64,000 bases of DNA from Nitrosomonadales bacterium (GTDB lineage: Bacteria; Pseudomonadota; Gammaproteobacteria; Burkholderiales; Gallionellaceae). The stretch lies in contig JACRED010000015.1 of NCBI GenBank assembly GCA_016218415.1, positions 19,715 to 83,714 of the forward strand, in the 5' to 3' direction. The notes below the pieces were generated by a model. The model was not told where the DNA came from, did no database searches, and worked only from the letters and a program-made list of their open reading frames with translations. The position numbers were made by a program, and so were the translations under genes. Below are positions 27,396 through 36,455 of the stretch, one piece after another; the stretch's first letter is position 1, and the number at the start of each line of letters is the position of its first letter.

Positions 27396-28606
27396 ATATC
27401 TCTTACCAATCGGTATTCCGATTTTTCTTCTTTGTGGCAATCGCGTGCCTTGGTCTGGAGAGGATTAATGTGTTGCCATGGAGCGGAAGTTTCATACAGA
27501 TATCCTACCTGCTATCAATTCCATTCTTATGGGTTATGTGGCAGGCGAAATACAAGAGCCTCCAAATATGCTACGTGGTCATCATGTTAGTGTTGGCAAC
27601 CTCGCTGTTGGCCAATGGCCTATTTAATACGTATTACTGGAAGAAAGTGGTCCTGATTGGATACGTTCTGGCCGCCTCATTCAGTCTGGCTGCTTATGCT
27701 TACAAGAACAATCTTGAGGAACCGTTCATCAAGGCGCTAAAAATTTATGTGCTGCTAAGTATCGTGGTGACTTTTTTACAGCTTATCGCATTTCTCGAAG
27801 GGGATTTCCTAACCAGCCAACTTGATCCGACCAGGATATTCAATTTTGATGCGATTGTTATTGGTGATTACTTCAGGCCATCAGGGTACTCATTTGACTC
27901 CAACAAGGGAATGTTCAATTTCAGTTATGCACTGATATGTCTCAGCTTGATATCTGAGGGTGGATGGAGATGGATGAAGATAATGTACCCGCTGACATTC
28001 TTGGCACACTCGCGTTCAACTCTTGTTGCCATCGTACCAGCCTTGTTTGCCCGGTCAAAATTCTACGGTGTCCTGAGTGTGGCTTTGTACATTATGGTTT
28101 TGATGTTCCTGACCCCGCAACAGGTTGCGAAGGATAGGCTGTCCAGCATGAATTCAATGAACGTGGCTGATTCTACAATTTCATCAAATTTGTCATTTGG
28201 CAACAGTAGTTCAAATTATATGCGTCTTGAACTGGCCAAGCTCTGGGCTAGAAGCATTAGCTCTGCATCACCTGAGCAAATATTGTTCGGTCATGGCATA
28301 GCCAGTTCGGGCGTGTATTTAAATAAAAACCTTGGAACGAGCTACGGAGATTTTGCCAATGGGTACCTAACAATATTTTTCGAACTGGGGTTGGCGGGAT
28401 TAGCACTGCTGGTCGCGATATTGACAAAATTGTGGCGTGCATATAATTCCAGAGGCAGGTATATGTTACTGATCCCGCTGATGATATTTCAGTTATTTTA
28501 TGCCAATCTGGCAGAGCCGCTTGTTATAGTGACACTAAGTTATTTGCTCATGAAATACCGGGAAAATGTCGTTGATGAATTAAATTATCGAGCAGAGGGG
28601 CACTGA
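27392..28606 (+). CDS. wzy: O-antigen polymerase-like membrane protein
   Basis: 404-aa polytopic protein with about ten to twelve hydrophobic segments, a large periplasmic loop in the second half and LFGHGIASSGVY followed by GYLTIFFELGLAGL, a pattern seen in O-antigen polymerases. Wzy proteins are poorly conserved, so the call rests on topology and its place between wzx and glycosyltransferases. Low G+C. Overlaps the upstream gene by 4 bp. Confidence 0.75.
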   Translation: MNISYQSVFRFFFFVAIACLGLERINVLPWSGSFIQISYLLSIPFLWVMWQAKYKSLQICYVVIMLVLATSLLANGLFNTYYWKKVVLIGYVLAASFSLAAYAYKNNLEEPFIKALKIYVLLSIVVTFLQLIAFLEGDFLTSQLDPTRIFNFDAIVIGDYFRPSGYSFDSNKGMFNFSYALICLSLISEGGWRWMKIMYPLTFLAHSRSTLVAIVPALFARSKFYGVLSVALYIMVLMFLTPQQVAKDRLSSMNSMNVADSTISSNLSFGNSSSNYMRLELAKLWARSISSASPEQILFGHGIASSGVYLNKNLGTSYGDFANGYLTIFFELGLAGLALLVAILTKLWRAYNSRGRYMLLIPLMIFQLFYANLAEPLVIVTLSYLLMKYRENVVDELNYRAEGH

Positions 28607-28607
28607 A

Positions 28608-29642
28608 ATGAAGGTCGCGATGATCACGGGCTCGTACCCGCCGATGGCATGTGGAATCGGCGATTACACCTCAAAGCTCGCCTCGGCCTTGACCGCCAGT
28701 GGAATTACTGTGGATATCTATTCCGCAGGAGTTGACTGGAGCCTGTTAAAGGCCCAGCAATTGGCGCGCAAAATTTCCGAAGGGCAACCGGATATTGTTC
28801 ACATCCAGTATCCCGGCACGGGCTACGGCCATAAGCTGGGCCCTCAGGCATTGAGCTTCCTGTTGAAGCCGTGCGTCGTCACCTTGCATGAAGTGAGCCA
28901 AGTACACATCCTGCGGAGATTGTCGCTATATCCTTTTGTTTACGGAGCCGAATGGCTGATTTTTTCTTCAGGCTTTGAAATGGGCTATGCCATGCGCTTT
29001 GCGCCGAAACCAGGGAATCGCTCATGTGTTATTCCAATAGGCAGTTTCATCTCCTCTCCCAACGAAGCCAGCGAAAAAGACTTGGAAGACATCGTCAGTT
29101 TTGGACTGATTAGGCCTAATAAGGGAATTGAACAGGTTATCGCACTGGCTGCAATGATAAAAACACAAGGCTTACCATTGAATATTCGCATAATCGGCTC
29201 GATCGATCCCAAGCAGCCGCAATATCTGGATGAGCTTAGATCCGCCTCCAAGGACCTGCCAATTACATGGGAATTAGGATTATCTGAACCCAACGTGGCA
29301 AATTTACTGGCACGATCGCGTATAGCTTACATGCCATTCCCTGACGGAGCATCAGAACGGCGCTCTTCACTGCTTGCGGTGTTATTGAATGGTATTGCCA
29401 CGATTTCAACCAAAGGTCCATTTACAACGAATGAACTGGCTGAGTCGCTGTTCTTGACAGACACACCCGAACAGGCTTTGCTCGCTATTAAGCAGTTGCT
29501 GGATAAACCGGCGCAACTGGATGACTTGGCTCAACGGGCTCGTGAGTATGGGCAAAAGCGCAGTTGGCCGCGCATTGCAACGCAGCATATCGAGCTTTAC
29601 CAGAAAATGATCAACAATCATGGTGCTGATGCTTGTCGCTAA
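28608..29642 (+). CDS. Glycosyltransferase, GT4-like
   Basis: 344-aa GT-B protein. N-terminal MITGSYPPMACGIGDYTSKLA, typical of GT4 enzymes that recognise lipid-linked acceptors; VHIQYPGTGYGHK; a central VSFGLIRPNKGIEQVI at the donor-domain start; and PDGASERRSSLLAVLLNG where GT4 enzymes bind the nucleotide ribose. It follows wzy by 1 bp. Substrate unknown. Confidence 0.87.
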   Translation: MKVAMITGSYPPMACGIGDYTSKLASALTASGITVDIYSAGVDWSLLKAQQLARKISEGQPDIVHIQYPGTGYGHKLGPQALSFLLKPCVVTLHEVSQVHILRRLSLYPFVYGAEWLIFSSGFEMGYAMRFAPKPGNRSCVIPIGSFISSPNEASEKDLEDIVSFGLIRPNKGIEQVIALAAMIKTQGLPLNIRIIGSIDPKQPQYLDELRSASKDLPITWELGLSEPNVANLLARSRIAYMPFPDGASERRSSLLAVLLNGIATISTKGPFTTNELAESLFLTDTPEQALLAIKQLLDKPAQLDDLAQRAREYGQKRSWPRIATQHIELYQKMINNHGADACR

Positions 29643-29771
29643 TAATCTTGTTCTTTCTGTCAAATAATCTATTGAGCCGGTATTGTTGTCCCGATCAGAG
29701 CATAGTATGTTGGCAGGGTAAGTGCTAAGTATGATCCAATTATCAGGTACATTTCACAAAATGACTCAAAA

Positions 29772-30905
29772 ATGAAAATAGCCATAGTTCATGATTGGCT
29801 GACCGTTTATGCGGGTGCTGAACGCGTTTTGGAACAAATGCTGAATTGTTATCCCGAGGCCGACGTTTTCAGCATGGTGGATTTCCTGCCTGCGGACAAG
29901 CGGCATTTTCTGCAGGGTAAGCGCGTAATAACTTCGTTCGTTCAACGATTGCCTTTTGCAAAATCAAAATATCGGACTTACCTGCCGCTGATGCCTCTGG
30001 CGGTGGAGCAATTCGATCTATCGGGCTATGACATTGTGATGTCAAGTTCGCATGCAGTGGCCAAGGGAGTGTTAACCGGCCCTGACCAGTTGCACCTGTG
30101 CATGTGTTATTCCCCAATACGCTATGCGTGGGATCTTCAGCATCAATATTTGCGGGAATCTGGGCTGAATCATGGGCTGAAGGGCTGGCTGGCAAAATGG
30201 ATGCTGCATCGCATTCGCCTGTGGGATGTGCGGACAGCCAATGGCGTGGACCAATTTATTGCGATATCACGCTTTATAGCCAGGCGCATTGACAAGGTTT
30301 ATCGGAGAGATTCCGAAGTCATCTACCCGCCTGTCGATGTATCCTCTTTTACGCTCATGGCAGAGAAGAAGGATTACTATCTGACCGCATCCAGAATGGT
30401 GCCCTACAAGAGAATCGAGTTGATAGTCGAGGCATTCAGTGCAATGCCTGAAAAGCGTTTGATTGTGATCGGTGACGGTCCGGAATTTGCCAAGATCAAG
30501 GCCAAAGCAGGGCCTAACGTCGAGCTGCTGGGATACCAATCCTTTGCTGTATTGTGCAGCCATATGCAACAGGCGCGGGCTTTTGTCTTTGCGGCGGAAG
30601 AGGATTTTGGAATTACTCCGCTGGAAGCACAGGCATGTGGTACACCCGTGATCGCTTTTGCCAAGGGGGGCGTCACGGAGACGATACAGGGATTGGATGG
30701 AGATGTGCCCACCGGGGTGTTTTTCCGCGAACAGACCGCTACAGCAATTCAACAGGCGCTGCATCAGTTCGAACAGAACAGCAATAGGATAACGCCGGAT
30801 GCCTGTCGCACCAATGCGATGCGGTTTGCACCGGAGCGGTTCCGGCAGGAATTCCGTGATTTTGTTGGGCGCGCTTGGGATGGATTCCAGGCAAAGCTGG
30901 AGTGA
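29772..30905 (+). CDS. Glycosyltransferase, GT4 (WbaZ-like)
   Basis: 377-aa GT-B enzyme starting KIAIVHDWLTVYAGAERVLEQ, the signature of the WbaZ/mannosyltransferase-like group, with CMCYSPIRYAWDLQHQY, YYLTASRMVPYKRIELI at the donor domain and the E-x7-E motif in EEDFGITPLEAQACGTPV. Relatives use GDP-mannose or GDP-fucose-type donors, fitting manC/gmd/fcl, but this is inference. 129 bp separate it from the previous gene, the longest gap inside the cluster core, and there is no good ribosome site. Confidence 0.87.
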   Translation: MKIAIVHDWLTVYAGAERVLEQMLNCYPEADVFSMVDFLPADKRHFLQGKRVITSFVQRLPFAKSKYRTYLPLMPLAVEQFDLSGYDIVMSSSHAVAKGVLTGPDQLHLCMCYSPIRYAWDLQHQYLRESGLNHGLKGWLAKWMLHRIRLWDVRTANGVDQFIAISRFIARRIDKVYRRDSEVIYPPVDVSSFTLMAEKKDYYLTASRMVPYKRIELIVEAFSAMPEKRLIVIGDGPEFAKIKAKAGPNVELLGYQSFAVLCSHMQQARAFVFAAEEDFGITPLEAQACGTPVIAFAKGGVTETIQGLDGDVPTGVFFREQTATAIQQALHQFEQNSNRITPDACRTNAMRFAPERFRQEFRDFVGRAWDGFQAKLE

Positions 30906-30924
30906 ACCTGATGGAGAGCAGTTT

Positions 30925-31899
30925 ATGAGTGTCATAACCAACCGCAGGAAGGCTCTGATATGCGGCATCGGTGGACAGGATGGCGCATATCTTGCGCGGT
31001 TGCTGCTGGGTAAGGGCTATGAGGTGTGGGGCACCTCCCGGGATGCTCAGGCATCCAGTTTTACCAATCTCGAATTGCTGGGAATAAAACAGCAGTTGGT
31101 GCTGGTTTCCATGGCCTCGAATGATTTCAGAAGCGTATTGTCCACCCTGAAACACAGTGAGCCCGATGAGGTGTACTTTCTGTCGGGTCAAACCTCGGTA
31201 GGTCTTTCATTCGAACAACCGGTTGAAACGCTTGAAAGCATAACCTTGGGTACGCTGAACCTGCTTGAGGCAATCCGTTTTCTTGACCGGCCGATAAAAC
31301 TTTACCATGCCAGCTCGAGCGAGTGTTTTGGCGATGCAGGCACAACAGCTTCAGATGAAAACACTCCATTTCATCCACGCAGCCCATATGCAGTTGCCAA
31401 GGCATCGGCTCATTGGCTCGTGGCAAATTATCGTGAAGCTTACGGATTATTCGCCTGTAATGGAATATTATTCAACCATGAATCTCCTTTGCGTCCACCC
31501 AGATTTGTGACGAGAAAGATTATTTCTGCAGCCTGTCGAATTGCAAAAGGATCGACGGAAAAACTGGCGCTTGGCAAGTTGAATATCGTGCGTGACTGGG
31601 GCTGGGCACCCGAGTACGTGGAGGCAATGTGGCGCATGCTCCAGCAGGAAAAAGCTGAAGATTTTATTATCGCAACGGGCGAAGCTAATTCGCTTGAGGC
31701 CTTTGTGAATTGTACTTTTGATTCCCTTGGACTGAATTGGCGTGACCATGTTGTATTAAACAGTGAACTATTCCGACCTACGGACTTATTCTGGAGCCAA
31801 GGGAATCCGGCCAAGGCTGAAAGGCTACTAGGATGGCAATCTGCATCAAAAATGAAAGGGGTGATTCATAAAATGATTGAAGGAGAAAATGTTAAGTAG
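30925..31899 (+). CDS. GDP-mannose 4,6-dehydratase-like SDR (second copy)
   Basis: 324-aa extended SDR with the Gmd-type loop [19 protein letters not shown], the triad in SSSECFGD and YAVAK, and [20 protein letters not shown]. It resembles the gmd product at 18304 in motifs but is about 40 residues shorter and clearly different, for example lacking the GIKRRAS arginines. It may act on GDP-mannose or another NDP-hexose to supply a second 6-deoxysugar. It starts 19 bp after the glycosyltransferase and carries the lower G+C of this region. Confidence 0.8.
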   Translation: MSVITNRRKALICGIGGQDGAYLARLLLGKGYEVWGTSRDAQASSFTNLELLGIKQQLVLVSMASNDFRSVLSTLKHSEPDEVYFLSGQTSVGLSFEQPVETLESITLGTLNLLEAIRFLDRPIKLYHASSSECFGDAGTTASDENTPFHPRSPYAVAKASAHWLVANYREAYGLFACNGILFNHESPLRPPRFVTRKIISAACRIAKGSTEKLALGKLNIVRDWGWAPEYVEAMWRMLQQEKAEDFIIATGEANSLEAFVNCTFDSLGLNWRDHVVLNSELFRPTDLFWSQGNPAKAERLLGWQSASKMKGVIHKMIEGENVK

Positions 31900-31912
31900 A
31901 TTGGAGGAAAAC

Positions 31913-32083
31913 ATGCTTACCCTTGCCTGCCCAGTAGTAAGGATAAGTTGTCAAGAATTGCAGCCAAGCAATCAGCGAATGATTGAGCTAATATTGGCTC
32001 ATTGCAACATTTCGAAGGACAGTTGCAGGTTTGCACTCAACAATAGCGCGAACAGTCCATTTTGTTATCACGGTTTGACTTAA
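31913..32083 (+). CDS. Possible small protein (56 aa)
   Basis: A 56-codon frame begins at ATG 31913 with a strong ribosome site (GGAGGAAA at 31903-31910) and is followed 19 bp later by the WcaJ-like gene. The product has three Cys and no recognisable domain or signal. It could be a leader peptide or a chance frame in the 203-bp gap; the ribosome site is the only support. Confidence 0.3.
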   Translation: MLTLACPVVRISCQELQPSNQRMIELILAHCNISKDSCRFALNNSANSPFCYHGLT

Positions 32084-32102
32084 TATTTAAAGGCTGAACT
32101 CA

Positions 32103-33500
32103 ATGCCAGAAGGATTTCTCCGACCCTACCATTCAGGAATTTCCCTGCTTCAACGAGCAATTGATGCGGGCCTGATTTGCGTTGCGCTGTGGATCTCGCA
32201 CAGATTGTACGGTGTGGATTTCGCCGACCACAATGTGGTGTCGGCCGTTCTTGCGGTATCTTCTTTCTTCTTCTTTGCGGAAGCAAAAGGCCTGTACACC
32301 TCGTGGCGCGTCGGCAGTCTGATCGACGAGATTACCGACCTGTTCATAGCATGGGGCATGGTTGTCGTCGTGCTGGTATTACTGGCCTTTATGAGCAAGA
32401 CTTCCGCCAACTTTTCGCGCCTTGCGGTCACGACCTGGTTTATCACGGCCCCGCTGGGGCTGATCTTGGCGCGTGCACTGGTCAGGTTCATCCTCCGCGA
32501 GATGCGCCGCTCGGGCAGGAACACCAGAACGCTGGCCATCATCGGTGCAAATGCCCAGGCCGTGCGGCTGATCGAAAAGACACGGAGTGCGCCCTGGATG
32601 GGCATGCTGCCTTTGGGTATTTACGACGATGCGATCGGAAAATCCGCTCCTGACGACGCTAGAACCTACCTGAAAGGGACGGTGGCAGACCTGATAAAAG
32701 AGGCGCGTGAAGGCCGGGTGGATTATGTATACATCGTGTTGTCGATGCAGGAGGAAGGCCGTATCGTCGAGCTTGTCAATGCGTTTGCCGACACCACTGC
32801 TTCCGTGTACGTCGTTCCCGATATGTTCGTTTCGGATTTGTTGCACGCAAGATGGGTCAGTTTTCACGGCATCCCTGCCATCCGGGTATATGAAACTCCT
32901 TTCATGGGAGTGGACGGCTCCATCAAACGCATCGAGGATCTGGTTCTGGGGACGCTGTTCCTGGCGATTGCTGTCATCCCGATGCTCGTAATCGGGATGG
33001 CTGTCAGGCTGACTTCGCCGGGCGCCGCCATATTCAAGCAGCGGCGTTATGGTTTGAACGGTGAGGTCGTCGAGGTATGGAAATTCCGCACCATGTCTGT
33101 CTGCGAAGACGGGGATGCAATTTCCCAGGCCAAACGGGGTGATACGCGCATCACCCCGCTCGGAAAATTTCTGAGGAAAACTTCACTGGATGAATTTCCG
33201 CAGTTGATCAATGTGCTGCAGGGAAGGATGTCGCTGGTAGGTCCGCGCCCGCATGCGGTCGCGCACAATGAACAGTACCGGAAGCTGATACACGGGTACA
33301 TGCTCAGGCACAAGGTAAGACCGGGAATAACGGGTTGGGCCCAAGTCAACGGCTGGCGGGGTGAAACCGATACGCTGGGCAAGATGGAAAAAAGGATCGA
33401 GTACGACCTGGAGTACATACGGAATTGGTCGTTATGGCTGGACTTGAAGATACTCTGGCTCACCCTGTTCCGCGGATTTTTCGGGGAAAATGCATATTGA
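32103..33500 (+). CDS. Undecaprenyl-phosphate sugar-1-phosphate transferase (WcaJ/WbaP family)
   Basis: 465-aa polyprenol phosphate hexose-1-phosphate transferase. Four N-terminal membrane helices, a Rossmann-like linker (LAIIGANAQAVRLIEKT), a reentrant helix, then the catalytic domain: KRIEDLVLG, the basic WKFRTM, the Asp-Glu in KTSLDEFPQLINVLQGRMS, VGPRPHAV, and RPGITGWAQVNGWRGET. It starts polymer assembly by loading a hexose-1-phosphate (usually glucose or galactose) on undecaprenyl phosphate. The window also holds a second, unrelated initiating enzyme at 33588. Confidence 0.93.
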   Translation: MPEGFLRPYHSGISLLQRAIDAGLICVALWISHRLYGVDFADHNVVSAVLAVSSFFFFAEAKGLYTSWRVGSLIDEITDLFIAWGMVVVVLVLLAFMSKTSANFSRLAVTTWFITAPLGLILARALVRFILREMRRSGRNTRTLAIIGANAQAVRLIEKTRSAPWMGMLPLGIYDDAIGKSAPDDARTYLKGTVADLIKEAREGRVDYVYIVLSMQEEGRIVELVNAFADTTASVYVVPDMFVSDLLHARWVSFHGIPAIRVYETPFMGVDGSIKRIEDLVLGTLFLAIAVIPMLVIGMAVRLTSPGAAIFKQRRYGLNGEVVEVWKFRTMSVCEDGDAISQAKRGDTRITPLGKFLRKTSLDEFPQLINVLQGRMSLVGPRPHAVAHNEQYRKLIHGYMLRHKVRPGITGWAQVNGWRGETDTLGKMEKRIEYDLEYIRNWSLWLDLKILWLTLFRGFFGENAY

Positions 33501-33587
33501 ATTCATATTGGGTACCCTTCACATTCCGGAACGCGCAATCCAGCCAGATGAATTCTGGAAACCAATTATCATCACTTTGAAATTTAC

Positions 33588-34559
33588 ATGAGCCATTACC
33601 CCCCGCTGATTTCTGCCCTCGTTACGCTGATACTGGCGTTGATCCTGACTTTGAACAAAGACGGCACGCTGCAGGACATTCCCAATGAACGCTCGCTGCA
33701 CACCGAGCCTGTCCCGCGCACCGGAGGCATTGCGCTGATGGCAGGTATTCTGTCCGGCTGGGTGCTGCTGATCCAATACTGGGCGTGGTGGATCGTATTG
33801 CCTGCGCTGGGCTTGTTCGCATTGTCGCTGGTGGACGATGTGCGCAACTTAAGCGCCAGGACACGGCTGATCGGTCATTTTGCCGCCGCTGCGGTCGTGT
33901 TGGCCGGCGCAGGAGTAGGCTGGTTGTGGCTGTTGCCGGTGTTGCTGTTCATCGTGTGGATGACCAATCTGTATAACTTCATGGACGGTTCGGACGGTCT
34001 GGCCGGCGGCATGGCGCTCTTCGGTTTCAGTTTTTACGGAATAGCCGGACTGATGGGCGGCGGCCAGGCCTTTGCGATGATGAACTTCTCCATCGGCGCT
34101 GCTGCATTGGGATTCCTGTACCACAACTTTCATCCGGCCAGGGTATTCATGGGCGACGCCGGTTCCATCCCGCTCGGGTTTCTCGCTGCGGCATTCGGCG
34201 TCTGGGGATGGCAACTCGGTTATTGGCCGTTCTGGTTCCCCATACTGGTATTTTCACCGTTCGTGGCCGATACGACCTTTACGCTGTTTAAACGCGTGTG
34301 GCGCAGGGAAAATCTCGCGCAAGCGCACCGCAGCCACTATTACCAGCGGCTGGTGCAAATGGGCTGGGGGCATCGCAACACCGCCCTGGCCGAATATGTG
34401 CTGATGCTGGTGGCGGGCGTGGCGGCACTGTGGGGCATCGGTCTGGATGGATCGGGGCAGGGTAACCTGCTGGCCTGGTGCGGGGCGATCTATCTGGGAC
34501 TGACGATGTGGATAGACCGGCGCTGGCGGCGGCATGTCACGATGGGAAATAACAATTGA
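33588..34559 (+). CDS. WbpL/WecA-type polyprenyl-phosphate N-acetylhexosamine-1-phosphate transferase
   Basis: 323-aa MraY/WecA-superfamily membrane protein with about ten helices. Family motifs: RTGGIALMAG, LSLVDDVRNLS (Mg-binding Asp pair), YNFMDGSDGLAGG, FMGDAGSIPLGF and the cytoplasmic HRSHYYQRL. The last motif and its partnership with the WbpM-like gene 4 overlapping bases later match WbpL, which loads a 6-deoxy-N-acetylhexosamine phosphate (FucNAc or QuiNAc) on undecaprenyl phosphate. 87 bp after the WcaJ-like gene. Confidence 0.92.
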   Translation: MSHYPPLISALVTLILALILTLNKDGTLQDIPNERSLHTEPVPRTGGIALMAGILSGWVLLIQYWAWWIVLPALGLFALSLVDDVRNLSARTRLIGHFAAAAVVLAGAGVGWLWLLPVLLFIVWMTNLYNFMDGSDGLAGGMALFGFSFYGIAGLMGGGQAFAMMNFSIGAAALGFLYHNFHPARVFMGDAGSIPLGFLAAAFGVWGWQLGYWPFWFPILVFSPFVADTTFTLFKRVWRRENLAQAHRSHYYQRLVQMGWGHRNTALAEYVLMLVAGVAALWGIGLDGSGQGNLLAWCGAIYLGLTMWIDRRWRRHVTMGNNN

Positions 34560-36421
34560 TGTTCAAGTCCAATGTCCGCACTGCGCTGGCTGTGCTGCAC
34601 GATGCCGCGGCAGCCGCGTTGGCATGGAGTTTTGCCTATTTGTTGCGTTTCAATTTTGAGCTGCCGGACAGCTTTATCGTGGAGCTGCGACAAAGCCTGC
34701 TGCTGGTGGTGCCGCTGCAACTGGTGATCTTCTGGCGCTTTAATCTGTATCGCGGCATCTGGCGTTATGCCAGCACCACCGACCTGCGCCGGATTTTTAT
34801 GGCCGTGATGTTATCGGCGGCGGCGATCTCCCTGATGTTCTGGATGCTGCGGCTGGACTTCGTGATACCGCGCTCCGTGCTGGTCATCAATCCGCTGTTG
34901 CTGATACTGATGATGGGCGGCAGCCGTTTTGCCTACCGGCTATGGAAGGAGCAGCGCTTATACGGTGATTTCACGCTGCATGGCGAGCCGGTGCTGGTGC
35001 TGGGCGCGGGCGATGCGGCGGCAAGCCTGGCCAAGGACCTGGACAAGAGCAACGACTGGCGGCTGGTCGGTTTTCTGGATGACGATGCCGACAAACACGG
35101 GCGCATGCTGAATGGTGTCCGTGTGCTGGGCGGATTGGACAGCCTGCCGGATTGGGCCGAGCAGCTCGGCGTATCGCAGGTCATCATTGCGATGCCATCC
35201 AGTTCGCATCAGCAGCGCAAGAGCGCCATCCAGCGTTGCAACCAGGCCGGACTGAAGGCGCTCACCGTCCCCTCGTTCGACGATCTGATGAGCGGGAAAG
35301 TGGCGGTATCGCAATTGCGCGCCATCGAACTGGACGATCTGCTGGGGCGCGATCCGGTCGTGCTGGATGATGCGGGATTGCGCGGCCTGCTGGGCAACGG
35401 CGTGGTGCTGGTGACCGGCGCGGGCGGCTCCATCGGTTCAGAGTTATGCCGCCAGATCGCGCGTTTTTCGCCCCCCAAACTGGTGTTGTTCGAAGCCAGC
35501 GAGTTTGCCCTGTACACAATCGAGCTGGAACTGGAACGGACTTTCCCCGCGCTGAACCGGGTATGTCTGGTAGGCGATGTGCGCGATGCCGCACGGGTGG
35601 ACGAAGTCATGCGACAACACCAGCCCGGCGTATTGTTCCACGCGGCGGCTTACAAGCATGTACCGCTGATGGAACAGCACAACACCTGGCAGGCGATACG
35701 CAACAACGTACTGGGCACCTGGACAGTTGCGAGCGCCGCACAACGGCACGGCATCGCCAATTTCGTGTTGATCTCCACCGACAAGGCGGTGAACCCCACC
35801 AACGTGATGGGCGCGAGCAAACGCCTGGCGGAAATGGTATGCCAGGCGTTGCAATCCGACGCCCACACGCCCGGCGGCACCGACAAAAAGAATGCAACGC
35901 GTTTTGTGATCGTGCGCTTTGGCAATGTGCTGGGCAGCACGGGCAGTGTGATCCCCACATTCCGCGCGCAAATCGCACGGGGCGGGCCGGTCACTGTCAC
36001 CCACCCGGACATCACCCGTTATTTCATGTCCATCCCGGAAGCCGCGCAATTGGTGTTGCAGGCCGGAATGATGGGCAGGGGCGGCGAGATCTTCGTGCTG
36101 GACATGGGCGAGCCGGTCAAAATCGTCGATCTGGCGAAGGATCTGATCCGCCTGTCCGGATTTACCGAGGATGAGATCAGGATCGAATTTACCGGCCTGC
36201 GTCCCGGCGAAAAACTCTACGAGGAATTATTGGCGGATAACGAACACACCCTGCCTACACCGCACCCCAAATTGCGCATTGCCCAAGCCCGGCAGGCTGA
36301 TGCGGCATGGTTGGCCGAGTTGCTGCATTGGACGTCCGCTGAAACCATGGCAGACGGGGAAGTACGCTCGGCACTGACGCAGTGGGTGCCGGAATACCTG
36401 CCAAGCGGGCAGCGTTCCTGA
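34559..36421 (+). CDS. UDP-N-acetylglucosamine 4,6-dehydratase-like membrane protein (WbpM/CapD)
   Basis: 620-aa protein: four N-terminal membrane helices, a nucleotide-binding-like domain (VLVLGAGDAAASLAKDL), then a C-terminal SDR with VLVTGAGGSIGSELCRQI, FHAAAYKHVPLMEQ and the altered triad in LISTDKAVNPTNVMGASKR (Ser-Met-Lys in place of Ser-Tyr-Lys, as in WbpM). It converts UDP-GlcNAc to the 4-keto-6-deoxy intermediate for QuiNAc/FucNAc, feeding the adjacent WbpL-like transferase. The reductase WbpK/WbpV is not evident here. Start ATG 34559 overlaps the previous stop (TGATG). Confidence 0.93.
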   Translation: MFKSNVRTALAVLHDAAAAALAWSFAYLLRFNFELPDSFIVELRQSLLLVVPLQLVIFWRFNLYRGIWRYASTTDLRRIFMAVMLSAAAISLMFWMLRLDFVIPRSVLVINPLLLILMMGGSRFAYRLWKEQRLYGDFTLHGEPVLVLGAGDAAASLAKDLDKSNDWRLVGFLDDDADKHGRMLNGVRVLGGLDSLPDWAEQLGVSQVIIAMPSSSHQQRKSAIQRCNQAGLKALTVPSFDDLMSGKVAVSQLRAIELDDLLGRDPVVLDDAGLRGLLGNGVVLVTGAGGSIGSELCRQIARFSPPKLVLFEASEFALYTIELELERTFPALNRVCLVGDVRDAARVDEVMRQHQPGVLFHAAAYKHVPLMEQHNTWQAIRNNVLGTWTVASAAQRHGIANFVLISTDKAVNPTNVMGASKRLAEMVCQALQSDAHTPGGTDKKNATRFVIVRFGNVLGSTGSVIPTFRAQIARGGPVTVTHPDITRYFMSIPEAAQLVLQAGMMGRGGEIFVLDMGEPVKIVDLAKDLIRLSGFTEDEIRIEFTGLRPGEKLYEELLADNEHTLPTPHPKLRIAQARQADAAWLAELLHWTSAETMADGEVRSALTQWVPEYLPSGQRS

Positions 36422-36455
36422 TTACACCGCACAAACCACGGGAACCGGAAACGTC

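Noticed and set aside
29643..29771. Small gene or RNA in the 129-bp gap within the glycosyltransferase genes
   Set aside because: No frame with a ribosome site and no stable hairpin seen.
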